The notes beneath the pieces were generated by a model. That model was given only the letters and a program-made list of their open reading frames with translations, was not told where the DNA came from and ran no database searches. A stretch of DNA of 64,000 nucleotides, taken from the NCBI GenBank assembly GCA_964503125.1, contig CAZCZE010000009.1, forward strand, positions 109,009 to 173,008, read 5' to 3'. Shown here one piece after another: positions 39,365 through 48,058 of this stretch (the first letter of the stretch is position 1; every line of letters begins with the position of its first letter). This stretch comes from FEN-1219 sp964503125. GTDB lineage: Bacteria; Pseudomonadota; Gammaproteobacteria; Steroidobacterales; Rariloculaceae. The position numbers and the translations under genes are program-made.

Positions 39365-42163
39365 ATGAGCGACAAGATCGTTTTCACGCTCGACGGCATC
39401 GAGGTGGCTGCTACCCCAAGCGAAACCATTTGGGACGTCGCCAAGCGCGAAGGCACGAAGATTCCGCACCTGTGCCATGTCGACTTGCCGGGTTACCGCG
39501 TCGACGGCAATTGCCGAGCGTGCATGGTCGAGGTCAAGGGCGAACGCGTGCTCACGGCGTCGTGCATCCGCAAGCCGACTCCCGGCATGGACGTGCAGAC
39601 GCAGTCGCAGCGCGCCGTCAAATCGCGCGAGATGGTGTTCGAGCTGCTCGCGAGCAACATGCGGCCGCGCGCGCAGGGGCCCGACAATCAGGCGCCCTTC
39701 TGGGAGTGGGCGTCGTCGATGGGCATTGCGGGCAGCCAGCGCTACGAGTCGAAATTCGGCAACGGTCACGAACCGGCCGAGCTCGACCTCACCAATCCCG
39801 CCATCGCCGTGAATCTCGACGCCTGCATCGCCTGCGGCGCGTGCGTGCGCGCGTGCCGGGAGGTCCAAGTCAACGACGTGATCGGCATGGGCTTGCGCGG
39901 CAGCCATTCCGTGCCGGTCTTCGACATTAAGGACCCGATGGGGCTCTCGACCTGCGTCACGTGCGGCGAATGCGTGCAAGCGTGTCCGACGGGCGCGCTC
40001 TACGAGAAGTCGTTGCTGGACAAGACGGCCACGAAGCGCGCCGTGCACAAGTTCGACAAGGTCGTCAACACACTCTGTCCGTTCTGCGGCGTCGGCTGTC
40101 AGACGGCCGTGGCCGTGAAGGACGACCGCATCGTGCAGGTCGACGGCCGCAACGGCTACGCCAACGAGAATCGCCTCTGCGTGAAGGGTCGGTTCGGTTA
40201 CGACTACGTGACCTCGCCCGACCGTCTCATGAAGCCGCTCGTGCGCCGCGACGACGCGCCGAGGAACGTGGACGGCACGAAGCCGTATGCGCAGCGTTTC
40301 GACGTGTTTCGCGAAGCCACTTGGGAAGAGGCGCTGACGCGGGCCGCCAAAGGCCTCAAGAAAATCCTCGACGAACGCGGCGGCAAAGCGCTGTCGGGCT
40401 TCGGCTCGGCGAAGGGCTCGAACGAGGAGGCGTACTTGTTCCAGAAGCTCGTGCGCACGGGCTTTACGACGAACAACGTCGATCACTGCACGCGGCTGTG
40501 CCACGCCTCGTCCGTGGCGGCGCTCATGGAGGGGATCGGCTCGGGCGCCGTGTCGGCGCCGTTCAACGCCGCGATGGATGCCGAGTGCATAGTCGTCATC
40601 GGCGCGCGGCCGACCGTGAACCACCCGGTCGCGGCGACGTTCTTCAAACAAGCCGCGAAGCGCGGCGCGAAGCTCATCGTCATCGATCCGCGCGGCCAGG
40701 ACTTGATGCGCCACGCGACGCACGCACTGCGGTTCAAAGCCGGCAGCGACGTGGCGCTGCTGAACTCGCTGCTGCATACGATCGTCGACGAGAAGCTCTA
40801 CGACGAGGACTACATTCGCGAGCACGTCCACGGCTTCGAAGCGCTGAAAACCAAGGTCAAGAGCTTCTCGCCCGAAGCCATGGCCGACGTCGTCGGCATC
40901 AAGGCGAGCGTGCTTCGCGACGTCGCGCGCATCTACGCGACGTCGAAGGCTTCGATCATCTTCTGGGGCATGGGCATCTCGCAGCACACGCACGGCACCG
41001 ACAACAGCCGCTGCTTGATCGCGCTCGCGCTGATCACGGGCCAGATCGGGCGGCCGGGCACGGGACTGCACCCGCTGCGCGGTCAGAACAACGTGCAAGG
41101 CGCGTCCGACGCGGGCCTGATCCCGATGTACTTCCCGGACTACAAGTCCGTGGAGAAGCTCGACATCCGCGGGTGGTACGAGAACTTCTGGGGCCAGACG
41201 CTCGATCCCAAGCGCGGTCTCACCGTCGTCGAGATCATGGACGCCGTGCACGAAGGTGAGATCACCGGCATGTACATCATGGGCGAGAACCCCGCCATGT
41301 CCGACCCCGATCAAGACCACGCGCGTGCGGCGCTCGCGAAGCTCGAGCATCTCGTCGTGCAGGATATTTTCCTCACGGAAACGGCGTGGTACGCCGACGT
41401 CGTGCTGCCGGCGTCCGCGCACGCCGAGAAGCTTGGCACTTACACGAACACGAACCGCCAGATCCAGATGGGCCGCCCAGCGCTCAATCTGCCCGGCGAC
41501 GCGCGGCAGGACTGGGAGCTCATCGTCGATCTGGCGCAGCGCCTCGGCCTCGATTGGCAGTACAAGCACGTCTCCGACGTCTACACCGAGATGGCGGCGG
41601 CGATGCCGTCGCTGCGCAACATCTCGTGGGACCGCATCGACCGTGAAGACTCGGTCATCTATCCGTCGAAGGCGCCCGATCTCCCGGGCGAGCAAATCGC
41701 GTTCGCCGAAGGTTTTCCGACGGCCGACGGGCGCGCGAAGATCGTGCCGGCGGATCTCCTGCCGCCCGACGAGCTGCCCGACGCGGAGTATCCGTTGGTG
41801 CTGACGACGGGACGGCTGCTCGAGCACTGGCACACGGGCGCGATGACGCGCCGCGCGGGTGTGCTCGACGCGATCGAGCCGGTCGGCATCGCCGCGATGA
41901 ACCCGCGCGACATGCAGCAGCGCGGGTTTCGCCAGGGTGACAGGATCACGGTCGAGACTCGCCGCGGCGTGCTCGAAGCGATCTTGCGAGCCGATCGCGA
42001 AGTCGCGGAAGGCTCGGTCTTCATGCCGTTCTGCTTCGCGGAGAGCCCCGCGAATCGATTGACGAATCCGAAGCTCGATCCGTTCGGCAAGATTCCGGAG
42101 TTCAAGTACTGCGCCGCACGCGTCGAGCGAGCCCGCGAAACGGCGACGGCGGGTACGGGCTAA
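39365..42163 (+). CDS. fdsA: Formate dehydrogenase alpha subunit (Mo/W-bis-MGD)
   Basis: Catalytic subunit oxidising formate to CO2. The 932-residue protein starts with a [2Fe-2S] ferredoxin domain (CHVDLPGYRVDGNCRACMVE, residues 37-56), then a His/Cys cluster segment, two 4Fe-4S motifs (CIACGACVRACRE near 155-167 and CVTCGECVQACPTG near 197-210), and a further 4Fe-4S motif CPFCGVGC before the molybdopterin domains. The metal ligand is C379 in HCTRLCHASSV, a Cys in place of selenocysteine, and the neighbouring His is present. The C-terminal bis-MGD binding part (GQFRL-like GRLLEHWHTG, MNPRDMQQRGF) is intact. It matches FdsA-type NAD-dependent enzymes in full. Confidence 0.94.
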   Translation: MSDKIVFTLDGIEVAATPSETIWDVAKREGTKIPHLCHVDLPGYRVDGNCRACMVEVKGERVLTASCIRKPTPGMDVQTQSQRAVKSREMVFELLASNMRPRAQGPDNQAPFWEWASSMGIAGSQRYESKFGNGHEPAELDLTNPAIAVNLDACIACGACVRACREVQVNDVIGMGLRGSHSVPVFDIKDPMGLSTCVTCGECVQACPTGALYEKSLLDKTATKRAVHKFDKVVNTLCPFCGVGCQTAVAVKDDRIVQVDGRNGYANENRLCVKGRFGYDYVTSPDRLMKPLVRRDDAPRNVDGTKPYAQRFDVFREATWEEALTRAAKGLKKILDERGGKALSGFGSAKGSNEEAYLFQKLVRTGFTTNNVDHCTRLCHASSVAALMEGIGSGAVSAPFNAAMDAECIVVIGARPTVNHPVAATFFKQAAKRGAKLIVIDPRGQDLMRHATHALRFKAGSDVALLNSLLHTIVDEKLYDEDYIREHVHGFEALKTKVKSFSPEAMADVVGIKASVLRDVARIYATSKASIIFWGMGISQHTHGTDNSRCLIALALITGQIGRPGTGLHPLRGQNNVQGASDAGLIPMYFPDYKSVEKLDIRGWYENFWGQTLDPKRGLTVVEIMDAVHEGEITGMYIMGENPAMSDPDQDHARAALAKLEHLVVQDIFLTETAWYADVVLPASAHAEKLGTYTNTNRQIQMGRPALNLPGDARQDWELIVDLAQRLGLDWQYKHVSDVYTEMAAAMPSLRNISWDRIDREDSVIYPSKAPDLPGEQIAFAEGFPTADGRAKIVPADLLPPDELPDAEYPLVLTTGRLLEHWHTGAMTRRAGVLDAIEPVGIAAMNPRDMQQRGFRQGDRITVETRRGVLEAILRADREVAEGSVFMPFCFAESPANRLTNPKLDPFGKIPEFKYCAARVERARETATAGTG

Positions 42164-42165
42164 GT

Positions 42166-42669
42166 GTGCGGCTCATAGGGCTCGCGGGCTGGAGCGGCAG
42201 CGGCAAGACCACGTTGCTCGTGAAGCTCATCCCGGCGCTGATCGCGCGCGGCCGCACCGTCTCGACGCTGAAGCACGCGCACCACGCCTTCGACGTCGAT
42301 CAGCCGGGTAAGGACTCGCACCATCACCGGTTGGCCGGTGCATCCGAGGTGCTCGTCTCGAGCGCGCGGCGCTGGGCGCTGATGCACGAGCTGCGCGACG
42401 AGCGCGAGCCGACACTGCGCGAGCTCGTGGCGCACCTCTCGCCCGTCGATCTCGTCATCGTCGAAGGGTTCAAGACCGAGAGTCATCCGAAGCTCGAGGT
42501 GTATCGCAGCACGGTCGGCAAGCCGCTGCTGTATCCCAACGACCCGAACATCTTGGGCCTTGCGAGCGACGCACGGCCCGCGAACGTCTCGCTGCGATGG
42601 GCCGATCTCGACGACATCGAGGCGATCGCCGATCTCGTCGATGAGCTCGCGCGGCCGTGGCTGCCGTGA
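42166..42669 (+). CDS. mobB: Molybdopterin-guanine dinucleotide biosynthesis adapter
   Basis: A 167-residue P-loop GTPase that assists MobA in making the guanine dinucleotide form of the cofactor. The P-loop is GWSGSGKTTLLVKLI at residues 7-21. TLKHAHHAFDVDQPGKDSHH near 37-56 and DLVIVEGFKTESHPKLEV near 96-113 are hallmark MobB motifs. It starts at GTG 42166, two bases after the fdsA stop, and overlaps mobA by 4 bp. Confidence 0.93.
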   Translation: MRLIGLAGWSGSGKTTLLVKLIPALIARGRTVSTLKHAHHAFDVDQPGKDSHHHRLAGASEVLVSSARRWALMHELRDEREPTLRELVAHLSPVDLVIVEGFKTESHPKLEVYRSTVGKPLLYPNDPNILGLASDARPANVSLRWADLDDIEAIADLVDELARPWLP

Positions 42670-43283
42670 GCGCGAGCACGGATGCCGGCGCTGTCGTAGG
42701 CCTCGTGCTCGCGGGCGGACGCTCGGTTCGCTTCGGCGGCGAAAAAGCCGTCGCGCTGCTCGAGGGCCGGCCGTTGCTCGCGTGGGCGGCGGAGCGGCTG
42801 CGCTCGGTGTGCGCACTCGTGGCCATCAACGTGCGCCCGGGAACCGAGGCGGAAGCCGCGGCGAAAGGCCTCGGGTTGCCGACGCTCTGCGACGCGGCGG
42901 GCGACGCCACGGGCCCGCTCGCAGGGGTGAAGGCCGGATTGATCTGGGCGCAGGAGCAGGGTGCCCGGACGCTCGCGGTGAGCCCCTGCGATGCGCCGCT
43001 GTTACCGGACGATCTCTACGTGCGCTTGCTCGAGCGCGCCGAGGGTGGCGCCGCGATGGCCGAAACCAGCGATGGCCGCCAGCCGCTGTGCTCGTTGTGG
43101 CCGGCCGCAGCGCTGCCGATGGTTCGCGAAGCGTTGGCCGGCGGCGCTCATCCGCCGACGTGGCAAGTGCTCGAAGGGCTCGGCGCGCGCAAGGTATTGT
43201 TCGAGCGGCCCGCGGCGTTTGCGAACATCAATACTCGGGAAGACCTGGAGGCCGCCGAGGCGCAGCGCTTGCGGCGGCAGTGA
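42666..43283 (+). CDS. mobA: Molybdenum cofactor guanylyltransferase
   Basis: Transfers GMP from GTP to molybdopterin. The 205-residue nucleotidyltransferase has the LVLAGGRSVRFGGEKA motif (nucleotide site; the usual Met-Gly is replaced by Phe-Gly), TGPLAGVKAGLIWAQEQG near 83-100 and SPCDAPLLPDDL near 107-118 with the metal Asp. The GTG at 42666 forms a GTGA overlap with the mobB stop; GTG 42657 is an alternative three codons earlier. The chain is complete, so the bis-MGD cofactor of FdsA can be made from this operon once molybdopterin is supplied from elsewhere. Confidence 0.92.
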   Translation: MSASTDAGAVVGLVLAGGRSVRFGGEKAVALLEGRPLLAWAAERLRSVCALVAINVRPGTEAEAAAKGLGLPTLCDAAGDATGPLAGVKAGLIWAQEQGARTLAVSPCDAPLLPDDLYVRLLERAEGGAAMAETSDGRQPLCSLWPAAALPMVREALAGGAHPPTWQVLEGLGARKVLFERPAAFANINTREDLEAAEAQRLRRQ

Positions 43284-43321
43284 TCTCGAACACCGGGCTC
43301 GCCCGTGTCGCAACCTGAGGC

Positions 43322-44752
43322 CTACAGCGGCAGCAGCCCTTCGAGGGCGCGGCGATCCATGCGAATGAGCACGGCGTTGCGTACGTGCTCCTGGAGGGCG
43401 GCCGCGTACTTCGGCACGTCGTCCGGGCGCACCGGGAGCATTTCGAGGATCATGGCCGCCATCTCGTCGGTCGACTCGCGGCCGAACGTGACCCTTTGCG
43501 GCGGACTGAACGGATTCGCCGGGTTGTCGGCGGAGTTGTCGTAGGCGATCTCGACGTCGATGCGCGTGCCGGCCGGCAGCCGGACGGGCTCGTCGAAGTA
43601 ATAGCGCTCCTGCCAGTTGAAATCCCACCTCGCTAGCGTGAGGAGCTCCCGTTTCTCGGCGCCCGGCAAACGCGCCGTCATTCGCATGTCGGTGGCGAGA
43701 TAGTGCGCATGGGCGCTGCCGCTCAAGACCTCGACGTCGATCGGCAGGATGAACCAGTCGCGAACCACGTAGCGCCGCTCGCCGGGGGGTATGTCGATGC
43801 CGGAGAGCGCCCCGAAGACAGGGGGCAGTTGCAGCCCGATGAGAGGACGCGACGGCGCGTCAGCGGCGAAATAGATCCCGAGCGCCGCCTGCTCCGTCTC
43901 GGGCTTGCCCGTCGGGTGAAAATGCATTTGCAGCACGAGGTCGGCTGCTGCCGGTAGCCGCCGCGCCGTGCCTTGCGGCAGCTCCGCAGGCACGCCGCCG
44001 ACGGCCCAACCGCCGAGCGCGCCGAATGCGTCGCCAAGGCTGCCGCTCGCTGCGAGCTCGCCGTTGCGCAGCGCAGCGCCTCGGCCGGCCTGTCCCGCGC
44101 CCGCGCCACCGCCGAGGAAGCTCATGCCGGAGAACCCGGGCGCGGGGTCGCTCTCATCGAGGCTTCTGGCACGTCCCGTTCCGTCGAAGAAGAACAACGC
44201 GTGATGCGAGGCGCGGCCCCGCGGGCGAAACTCGATGGCGCGCACCCAGCGGTCGGTGCGCAGAGCCAGCGGGATCGCGAAGTTACGGAAGAGATCGGGC
44301 CCGTCCTCCGGAATCGCGAACGCTTCGGTCATTTGCACGACGAGGTCCGGCTCGCCGAGCTGCCAGCCCGCCGTGAAGCTCGGCGGCCGCGGAGCCCGGG
44401 CCGCATCGCCGCGCAGCATGCCACCGGCGACCCAGCTCGCAATGGTCCGGACCTCCTCGTCGGTCAGGCGCCGATCGTCGCGGAATGCGGCCATCGCCGA
44501 GTCCGCGTGCCAAGGCGGCATGTAACGGCTGCCGGTCACGTCGGCGATGAGCCGGCCGCGCCGGCGGACGTCCTCGTAGCTCAAGAGACTGAACGGCGCG
44601 GCTTCCCCGGGGCGGTGGCAACGCGCGCAGCGGGAAAAAACGATTGGCGCGACGTGCTCCGCGAACGTGACGGCCGGCGCCGCGGTCTGTGCGAGAGACG
44701 GAAGCGCAAGCGAGACGAGCAGCCACAGTGCCGCACGAGCGATGATCCTCAT
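43322..44752 (-). CDS. Cytochrome c-type domain plus type II copper monooxygenase-like protein
   Basis: A 476-residue exported protein. A signal peptide covers residues 1-21 (LPSLAQ). It is followed by a haem-binding CARCH (42-46) in a cytochrome-like domain with the distal Met probably in RYMPPWHADS. The rest matches the ascorbate-dependent type II copper monooxygenase fold (peptidylglycine hydroxylase-like): SHHALFFFDGTGRAR, LVLQMHFHPTGKPE with two His, and SAHAHYLATDMRM, which are the expected copper ligands. The physiological substrate is unknown. Start 44752 is set by AAGGGAG five bases upstream. It is cotranscribed with the redoxin lipoprotein gene 11 bp upstream and convergent with mobA. 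Confidence 0.82.
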   Translation of the reverse strand: MRIIARAALWLLVSLALPSLAQTAAPAVTFAEHVAPIVFSRCARCHRPGEAAPFSLLSYEDVRRRGRLIADVTGSRYMPPWHADSAMAAFRDDRRLTDEEVRTIASWVAGGMLRGDAARAPRPPSFTAGWQLGEPDLVVQMTEAFAIPEDGPDLFRNFAIPLALRTDRWVRAIEFRPRGRASHHALFFFDGTGRARSLDESDPAPGFSGMSFLGGGAGAGQAGRGAALRNGELAASGSLGDAFGALGGWAVGGVPAELPQGTARRLPAAADLVLQMHFHPTGKPETEQAALGIYFAADAPSRPLIGLQLPPVFGALSGIDIPPGERRYVVRDWFILPIDVEVLSGSAHAHYLATDMRMTARLPGAEKRELLTLARWDFNWQERYYFDEPVRLPAGTRIDVEIAYDNSADNPANPFSPPQRVTFGRESTDEMAAMILEMLPVRPDDVPKYAAALQEHVRNAVLIRMDRRALEGLLPL

Positions 44753-44763
44753 GGCCGCTCCCT

Positions 44764-45435
44764 TCATTCGATGTAGCATCCCGTCGCCTGCGTGAGCGGC
44801 CGCCGCACCGGGCGACCTGCGACGAGATCGTCGAGCGCACTCCTCAAGTCGCGCTCGGTCACCTCGAGGCGAGGGCGCCCGAGCTCGGCATAGAGATTGT
44901 CGATTCGGCCGCGGTACTGACGCTCCGCGCCGCGCGCGAAGACCGCGGCTTCGGGCGTGACCGTCGCACCTGCGCGCGTGACGAGCGCGTGCTCGCGATC
45001 GAGGATCGCCGGCAGCGCGAGGTCGAACGCTTCCGTGTGCTCGCGGACGTCCTCGGCCGTGAGATGTCCGTCGACGTAGACGAGCAAGCACTCGAGGCCA
45101 GCCGCGGCGTAGTCGGCGCAGATGCGCCGGATCTCGGGCGCGTAGCGGTTCGCGATAGGGCAATCGGTGCGGACGAAAAAGAGGCTCGTCCAGCGCCCGC
45201 GCGGCGCCGCGAGCGTGCCGTGATCGACGCCCTCGATGTCGACGAGCTCGAGCGCCGTGTCCGGCGCGCGCTCGCGGCCGTCCGCGGTCGCGTCGTGGGC
45301 GTGCGGCGCATGCTCGGGCACCGACACGTGCGCATGGTCTGTGTGGGCGTGGTCCACTACCGAAAGCTCGGCGCCTTCCTCGCCCGGCGCGCACCCGCTC
45401 GAGGCCACCACTGCGGCGGCGACGGCGGCGAGCAT
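44764..45435 (-). CDS. Redoxin-domain lipoprotein-like protein
   Basis: A 223-residue exported protein with a thioredoxin-like (AhpC/TSA, redoxin) fold. The N-terminus (LAAVAAAVVASSGCAPGEE) reads as a lipoprotein signal with a lipobox-like end, followed by a His-rich stretch (VDHAHTDHAHVSVPEHAPHA) that may bind a metal such as copper. The redoxin part has SLFFVRTDCPIANRYAPEIR with the peroxidatic-type Cys and a later Cys, TEDAEVR-style DGHLTAEDVREH, and VTPEAAVFARGAERQYRGRI. This pairing with a copper monooxygenase and c-type haem domain recurs in other bacteria. ATG 45435 is used; GTG 45480 would give a more basic n-region but covers one palindrome. Confidence 0.75.
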   Translation of the reverse strand: MLAAVAAAVVASSGCAPGEEGAELSVVDHAHTDHAHVSVPEHAPHAHDATADGRERAPDTALELVDIEGVDHGTLAAPRGRWTSLFFVRTDCPIANRYAPEIRRICADYAAAGLECLLVYVDGHLTAEDVREHTEAFDLALPAILDREHALVTRAGATVTPEAAVFARGAERQYRGRIDNLYAELGRPRLEVTERDLRSALDDLVAGRPVRRPLTQATGCYIE

Positions 45436-45456
45436 GGCGCCTGCTGCCGACGTCCG

Positions 45457-45512
45457 CCCCTCACGTGAGGGATTTCGCACCAATCGAGTGCAAGAACCCC
45501 TCCGCGGAGGGA
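45457..45512 (-). promoter_or_regulatory. Tandem palindromic sites upstream of the redoxin gene
   Basis: Two 16-bp sites share the pattern CCCCTC-NNNN-GAGGGA: 45457-45472 (core ACGT) and 45497-45512 (core CGCG). Each holds a perfect 14-bp palindrome, and their centres are 40 bp apart, about four helical turns. GCAC-TCGATTG-GTGC lies between them on the minus strand. They look like paired operators for one regulator, or hairpins in a leader. Confidence 0.55.
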
Positions 45513-45613
45513 CTGAACTCACGCACCGGTCGCGCAGCACCTTCAGACTCGATAACCCGCCTGCGACGGATACTACTGCACGCGCCGGCGCCCCGCGAAC
45601 CGGACGTCAGGAC

Positions 45614-46441
45614 TCACGCGTAAGGCTCACCCGCATTCGGAAAGAACAGCTGCTCGCCGCCGATCTCGTAATCGGCGATCGCCGCCTGTCCTTCGGGCGA
45701 CACGAGCCAATCGATGAAGGTTTGACCCTCGCTGCGTTTGACGTGGCTGTGCCGCTCGGGATTCACGAGCATGACGCCGTACTGGTTCATGAGGCGCGTG
45801 TCGCCTTGGACGAGGATCGCGAGGTCGCCGCGGTTCTCGAAGGCGAGCCACGTGGCTCGATCGGCCAAGAGATAAGCGTTCATCGACGACGCGGTGTTCA
45901 GCGCCGGGCCCATGCCTTGGCCCGTCTCGCGATACCACGGGCCTTTGTCTTTTTCGATATCGACGCCCGCCATCGTCCAGAAATTGACCTCGGCGATGTG
46001 CGTGCCGCTGCGATCGCCGCGCGACACGAACGCCGCGCCGGCACTCTTGATCTTGCGTAGAGCGTCCAGCGTGTCCGCGCCACCCGCGATTCTAGCCGGA
46101 TCCGCTTGCGGCCCGACGATGACGAAATCGTTGTACATGACGGGGAAGCGCCGCACGCCGTGGCCCTCGCGCAGGAACTCTTCCTCGGCGGCCTGCGCGT
46201 GCACGAACACCACGTCCGCATCGCCGCGGCGCGCGAGGTCGAGCGCCTGGCCCGTGCCGAGCGCCACGACACGCACTTCGATTCCCGTCTTTTGCTCGAA
46301 GATCGGGAGGAGGTGCTTGAAGAGCCCGGACTGCTCGGTCGAGGTCGTCGATGCGACCGTGATGAAACCTTGCGCCAGCGCGCTCGGGGCGCAGGCGAGC
46401 ACCAGTAGCACAGAGACCGTTCGGACAAAGCTCGTCCTCAT
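45614..46441 (-). CDS. tupA: Tungstate ABC transporter substrate-binding protein
   Basis: Periplasmic binding protein of a TupABC system, selective for tungstate over molybdate. The 275-residue protein has a signal peptide (residues 1-23, cut after ALAQ) and opens with ITVASTTSTEQSGLFKHLLP, the Thr-Thr-Ser motif that marks TupA. VRVVALGTGQALDLARRGDA, VFVHAQAAEEEFLREGHGVR and VMYNDFVIVGP follow, all conserved in the family. FVSRGDRSGTHIAE holds the oxyanion-contact Arg/Thr. It overlaps the ATPase gene tupC by 4 bp. Supply of W (or Mo) fits the adjacent formate dehydrogenase operon. Confidence 0.93.
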   Translation of the reverse strand: MRTSFVRTVSVLLVLACAPSALAQGFITVASTTSTEQSGLFKHLLPIFEQKTGIEVRVVALGTGQALDLARRGDADVVFVHAQAAEEEFLREGHGVRRFPVMYNDFVIVGPQADPARIAGGADTLDALRKIKSAGAAFVSRGDRSGTHIAEVNFWTMAGVDIEKDKGPWYRETGQGMGPALNTASSMNAYLLADRATWLAFENRGDLAILVQGDTRLMNQYGVMLVNPERHSHVKRSEGQTFIDWLVSPEGQAAIADYEIGGEQLFFPNAGEPYA

Positions 46442-47148
46442 TTCCACGGTAGTTCTCCTTCTATGAAGGCGGCAGCTTCTGCTGTCGACGGCTGCGCGAA
46501 GAAACGTTCCACCGGGGCGTGGTCCGCGAGGCGACCGGCGCTCAGGAACAAGATCTCGTCGGCGAGGCGGCGGGCTTGGCCGAGGTTGTGAGTCGTCATC
46601 ACGATCTTGGTGCCGCTCAAGTGGATCTGGTCGACGATCCGCTCGACCTCGCGAGTTGCGCCGGGATCCAAGTTCGCGGTGGGCTCGTCGAGGAACAGCA
46701 CTTCGGGGGTCAGCGCCCACGCGCGCGCGAGCGCGAGCTTCTGCTGCTCGCCGCCCGACAGGACTCGCGCGGGATGGCCGGCGGCCGAGCCGAGGCCCAC
46801 GGCATCGAGGACGCTGCGCGCGCGCCGCTCGCGCTCCGCTCGCGCGACTCCTGCGAGCGTAAGCCCGTACGTCACGTTGCCGAGGGCCGAGCGGCGCAAC
46901 ATCACCGGCCGCTGAAACACCATCGCCTGAGCACGCGGCCGCAATTCGTCGTTGCGGCCGCGCCAGACGATGCGGCCCGACGTGGGCGTCAGGAGCCCGT
47001 GACAGAGCCGCATCAAGACGCTCTTGCCCGCCCCATTGGGCCCAAGGATCACCGTCCGCGGTCCCGGCGTGAACTCGCACGACACGCGGTCGATGAGCGC
47101 GCGGCCGCCGGCGGCGAAAGACACGTCCTCGAGCACCAACGGGAGCAT
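46438..47148 (-). CDS. tupC: Tungstate ABC transporter ATP-binding protein
   Basis: The 236-residue ATPase of the Tup importer. Walker A is GPNGAGKSVLMRL at residues 37-49, the Q-loop is in MVFQRPVMLRRSALGNVTYG near 75-94, the signature is LSGGEQQKLALARA near 130-143, Walker B is VLFLDEPTANLDP near 149-161, and the switch His is in MTTHNLGQARRLAD near 184-197. It lacks the C-terminal TOBE domain typical of ModC, which fits a TupC. It lies between tupB and tupA on the same strand: 7 bp after tupB and 4 bp overlap with tupA. Confidence 0.93.
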   Translation of the reverse strand: MLPLVLEDVSFAAGGRALIDRVSCEFTPGPRTVILGPNGAGKSVLMRLCHGLLTPTSGRIVWRGRNDELRPRAQAMVFQRPVMLRRSALGNVTYGLTLAGVARAERERRARSVLDAVGLGSAAGHPARVLSGGEQQKLALARAWALTPEVLFLDEPTANLDPGATREVERIVDQIHLSGTKIVMTTHNLGQARRLADEILFLSAGRLADHAPVERFFAQPSTAEAAAFIEGELPWK

Positions 47149-47155
47149 GGTGGGC

Positions 47156-47860
47156 TTACCCGTAGCGGCGGACGGCCGCCGACTTGATGATCTGGGCCGC
47201 CGCGTTGATGGCGAACACCACGGCGACCAGGATGATCCCGAGACCGAGCGCCAAGGGTAGATCGCCCTTGCTGGTCTCGAGCGAAATGGCCGTCGTCATG
47301 ACGCGAGTCACGCCGTCGATGTTGCCGCCGACGATCATGACGGCGCCGACTTCGGCGGCGGCGCGCCCGAATCCCGCCAGGACGACGGTTACGAGCGAAT
47401 AGCGCGTGTCCCACACGAGAGTGGCCGCCGCGGCCGTCGGCGTCGCACCGAGCGAGCGCAATTGCTCTTCGTATTCGTGCCAAGCATCTTCGAGCACCTG
47501 GCGCGACAGCCCGGCGATGATCGGTACGACCAGTATCGCTTGGGCGACGATCATCGCCGCAGGCGTGAACAGGAGCCCGAGCTCCCCGAGCGGACCGGCC
47601 CGGGACAGCAACAGGTACACGAGCAGCCCCACGACCACGGGCGGAAGACCCATGAGCGCATTCAAAGTGACGAGCAGCACCTGCCGCCCCGGAAAACGGC
47701 GGATGGCCAGCGCAGCTCCGAGCGGCAGGCCGATCGCGGTGGCGGCAACGACCGCAGAGAGGCTCACTGCGAGGCTCAGCAGCACGATGCCGTAGAGCGT
47801 CCCGTCCGCCGCCACGATGAGACGCGCGGCTGCGGCGAACGCCGACCCTATGTCGCCCAT
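47156..47860 (-). CDS. tupB: Tungstate ABC transporter permease
   Basis: A 234-residue inner-membrane permease with about five to six helices (near residues 20-45, 60-83, 92-118, 144-165 and 200-222). LVTLNALMGLPPVVVGLLVY and EEQLRSLGATPTAAAATLVW, the latter a typical EAA loop, identify it as a TupB/molybdate-like permease. AGFGRAAAEVGAVMIVGGNI near 160-180 is diagnostic of TupB. It is the first gene of tupBCA. The 198-bp gap before the divergent aldehyde dehydrogenase gene (47861-48058) should hold both promoters, but no clear elements were seen. Confidence 0.93.
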   Translation of the reverse strand: MGDIGSAFAAAARLIVAADGTLYGIVLLSLAVSLSAVVAATAIGLPLGAALAIRRFPGRQVLLVTLNALMGLPPVVVGLLVYLLLSRAGPLGELGLLFTPAAMIVAQAILVVPIIAGLSRQVLEDAWHEYEEQLRSLGATPTAAAATLVWDTRYSLVTVVLAGFGRAAAEVGAVMIVGGNIDGVTRVMTTAISLETSKGDLPLALGLGIILVAVVFAINAAAQIIKSAAVRRYG

Positions 47861-48058
47861 CGGGCTCTCTGTGGGGTGTGCTGCATGGGAAACGAGACTC
47901 TAGCTGTGCCGGATCGATCCCGCGAGCCGTCTTTGCTGCAACGCGGAGCGGCTGTTCGACCTCGGTTGATCGCGCCTGCGACAGCGGCGGCACCTTTTCC
48001 GCTACCGCGCCTCGGAGTAACGTGCGACGTAACCCCACACCAACAAAGGGAGCTCGCC

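Noticed and set aside
44753..44767. Copper monooxygenase start at ATG 44767
   Set aside because: The ATG at 44752 has AAGGGAG at ideal spacing and a clean signal peptide; the earlier ATG overlaps the redoxin stop and lacks a ribosome site.
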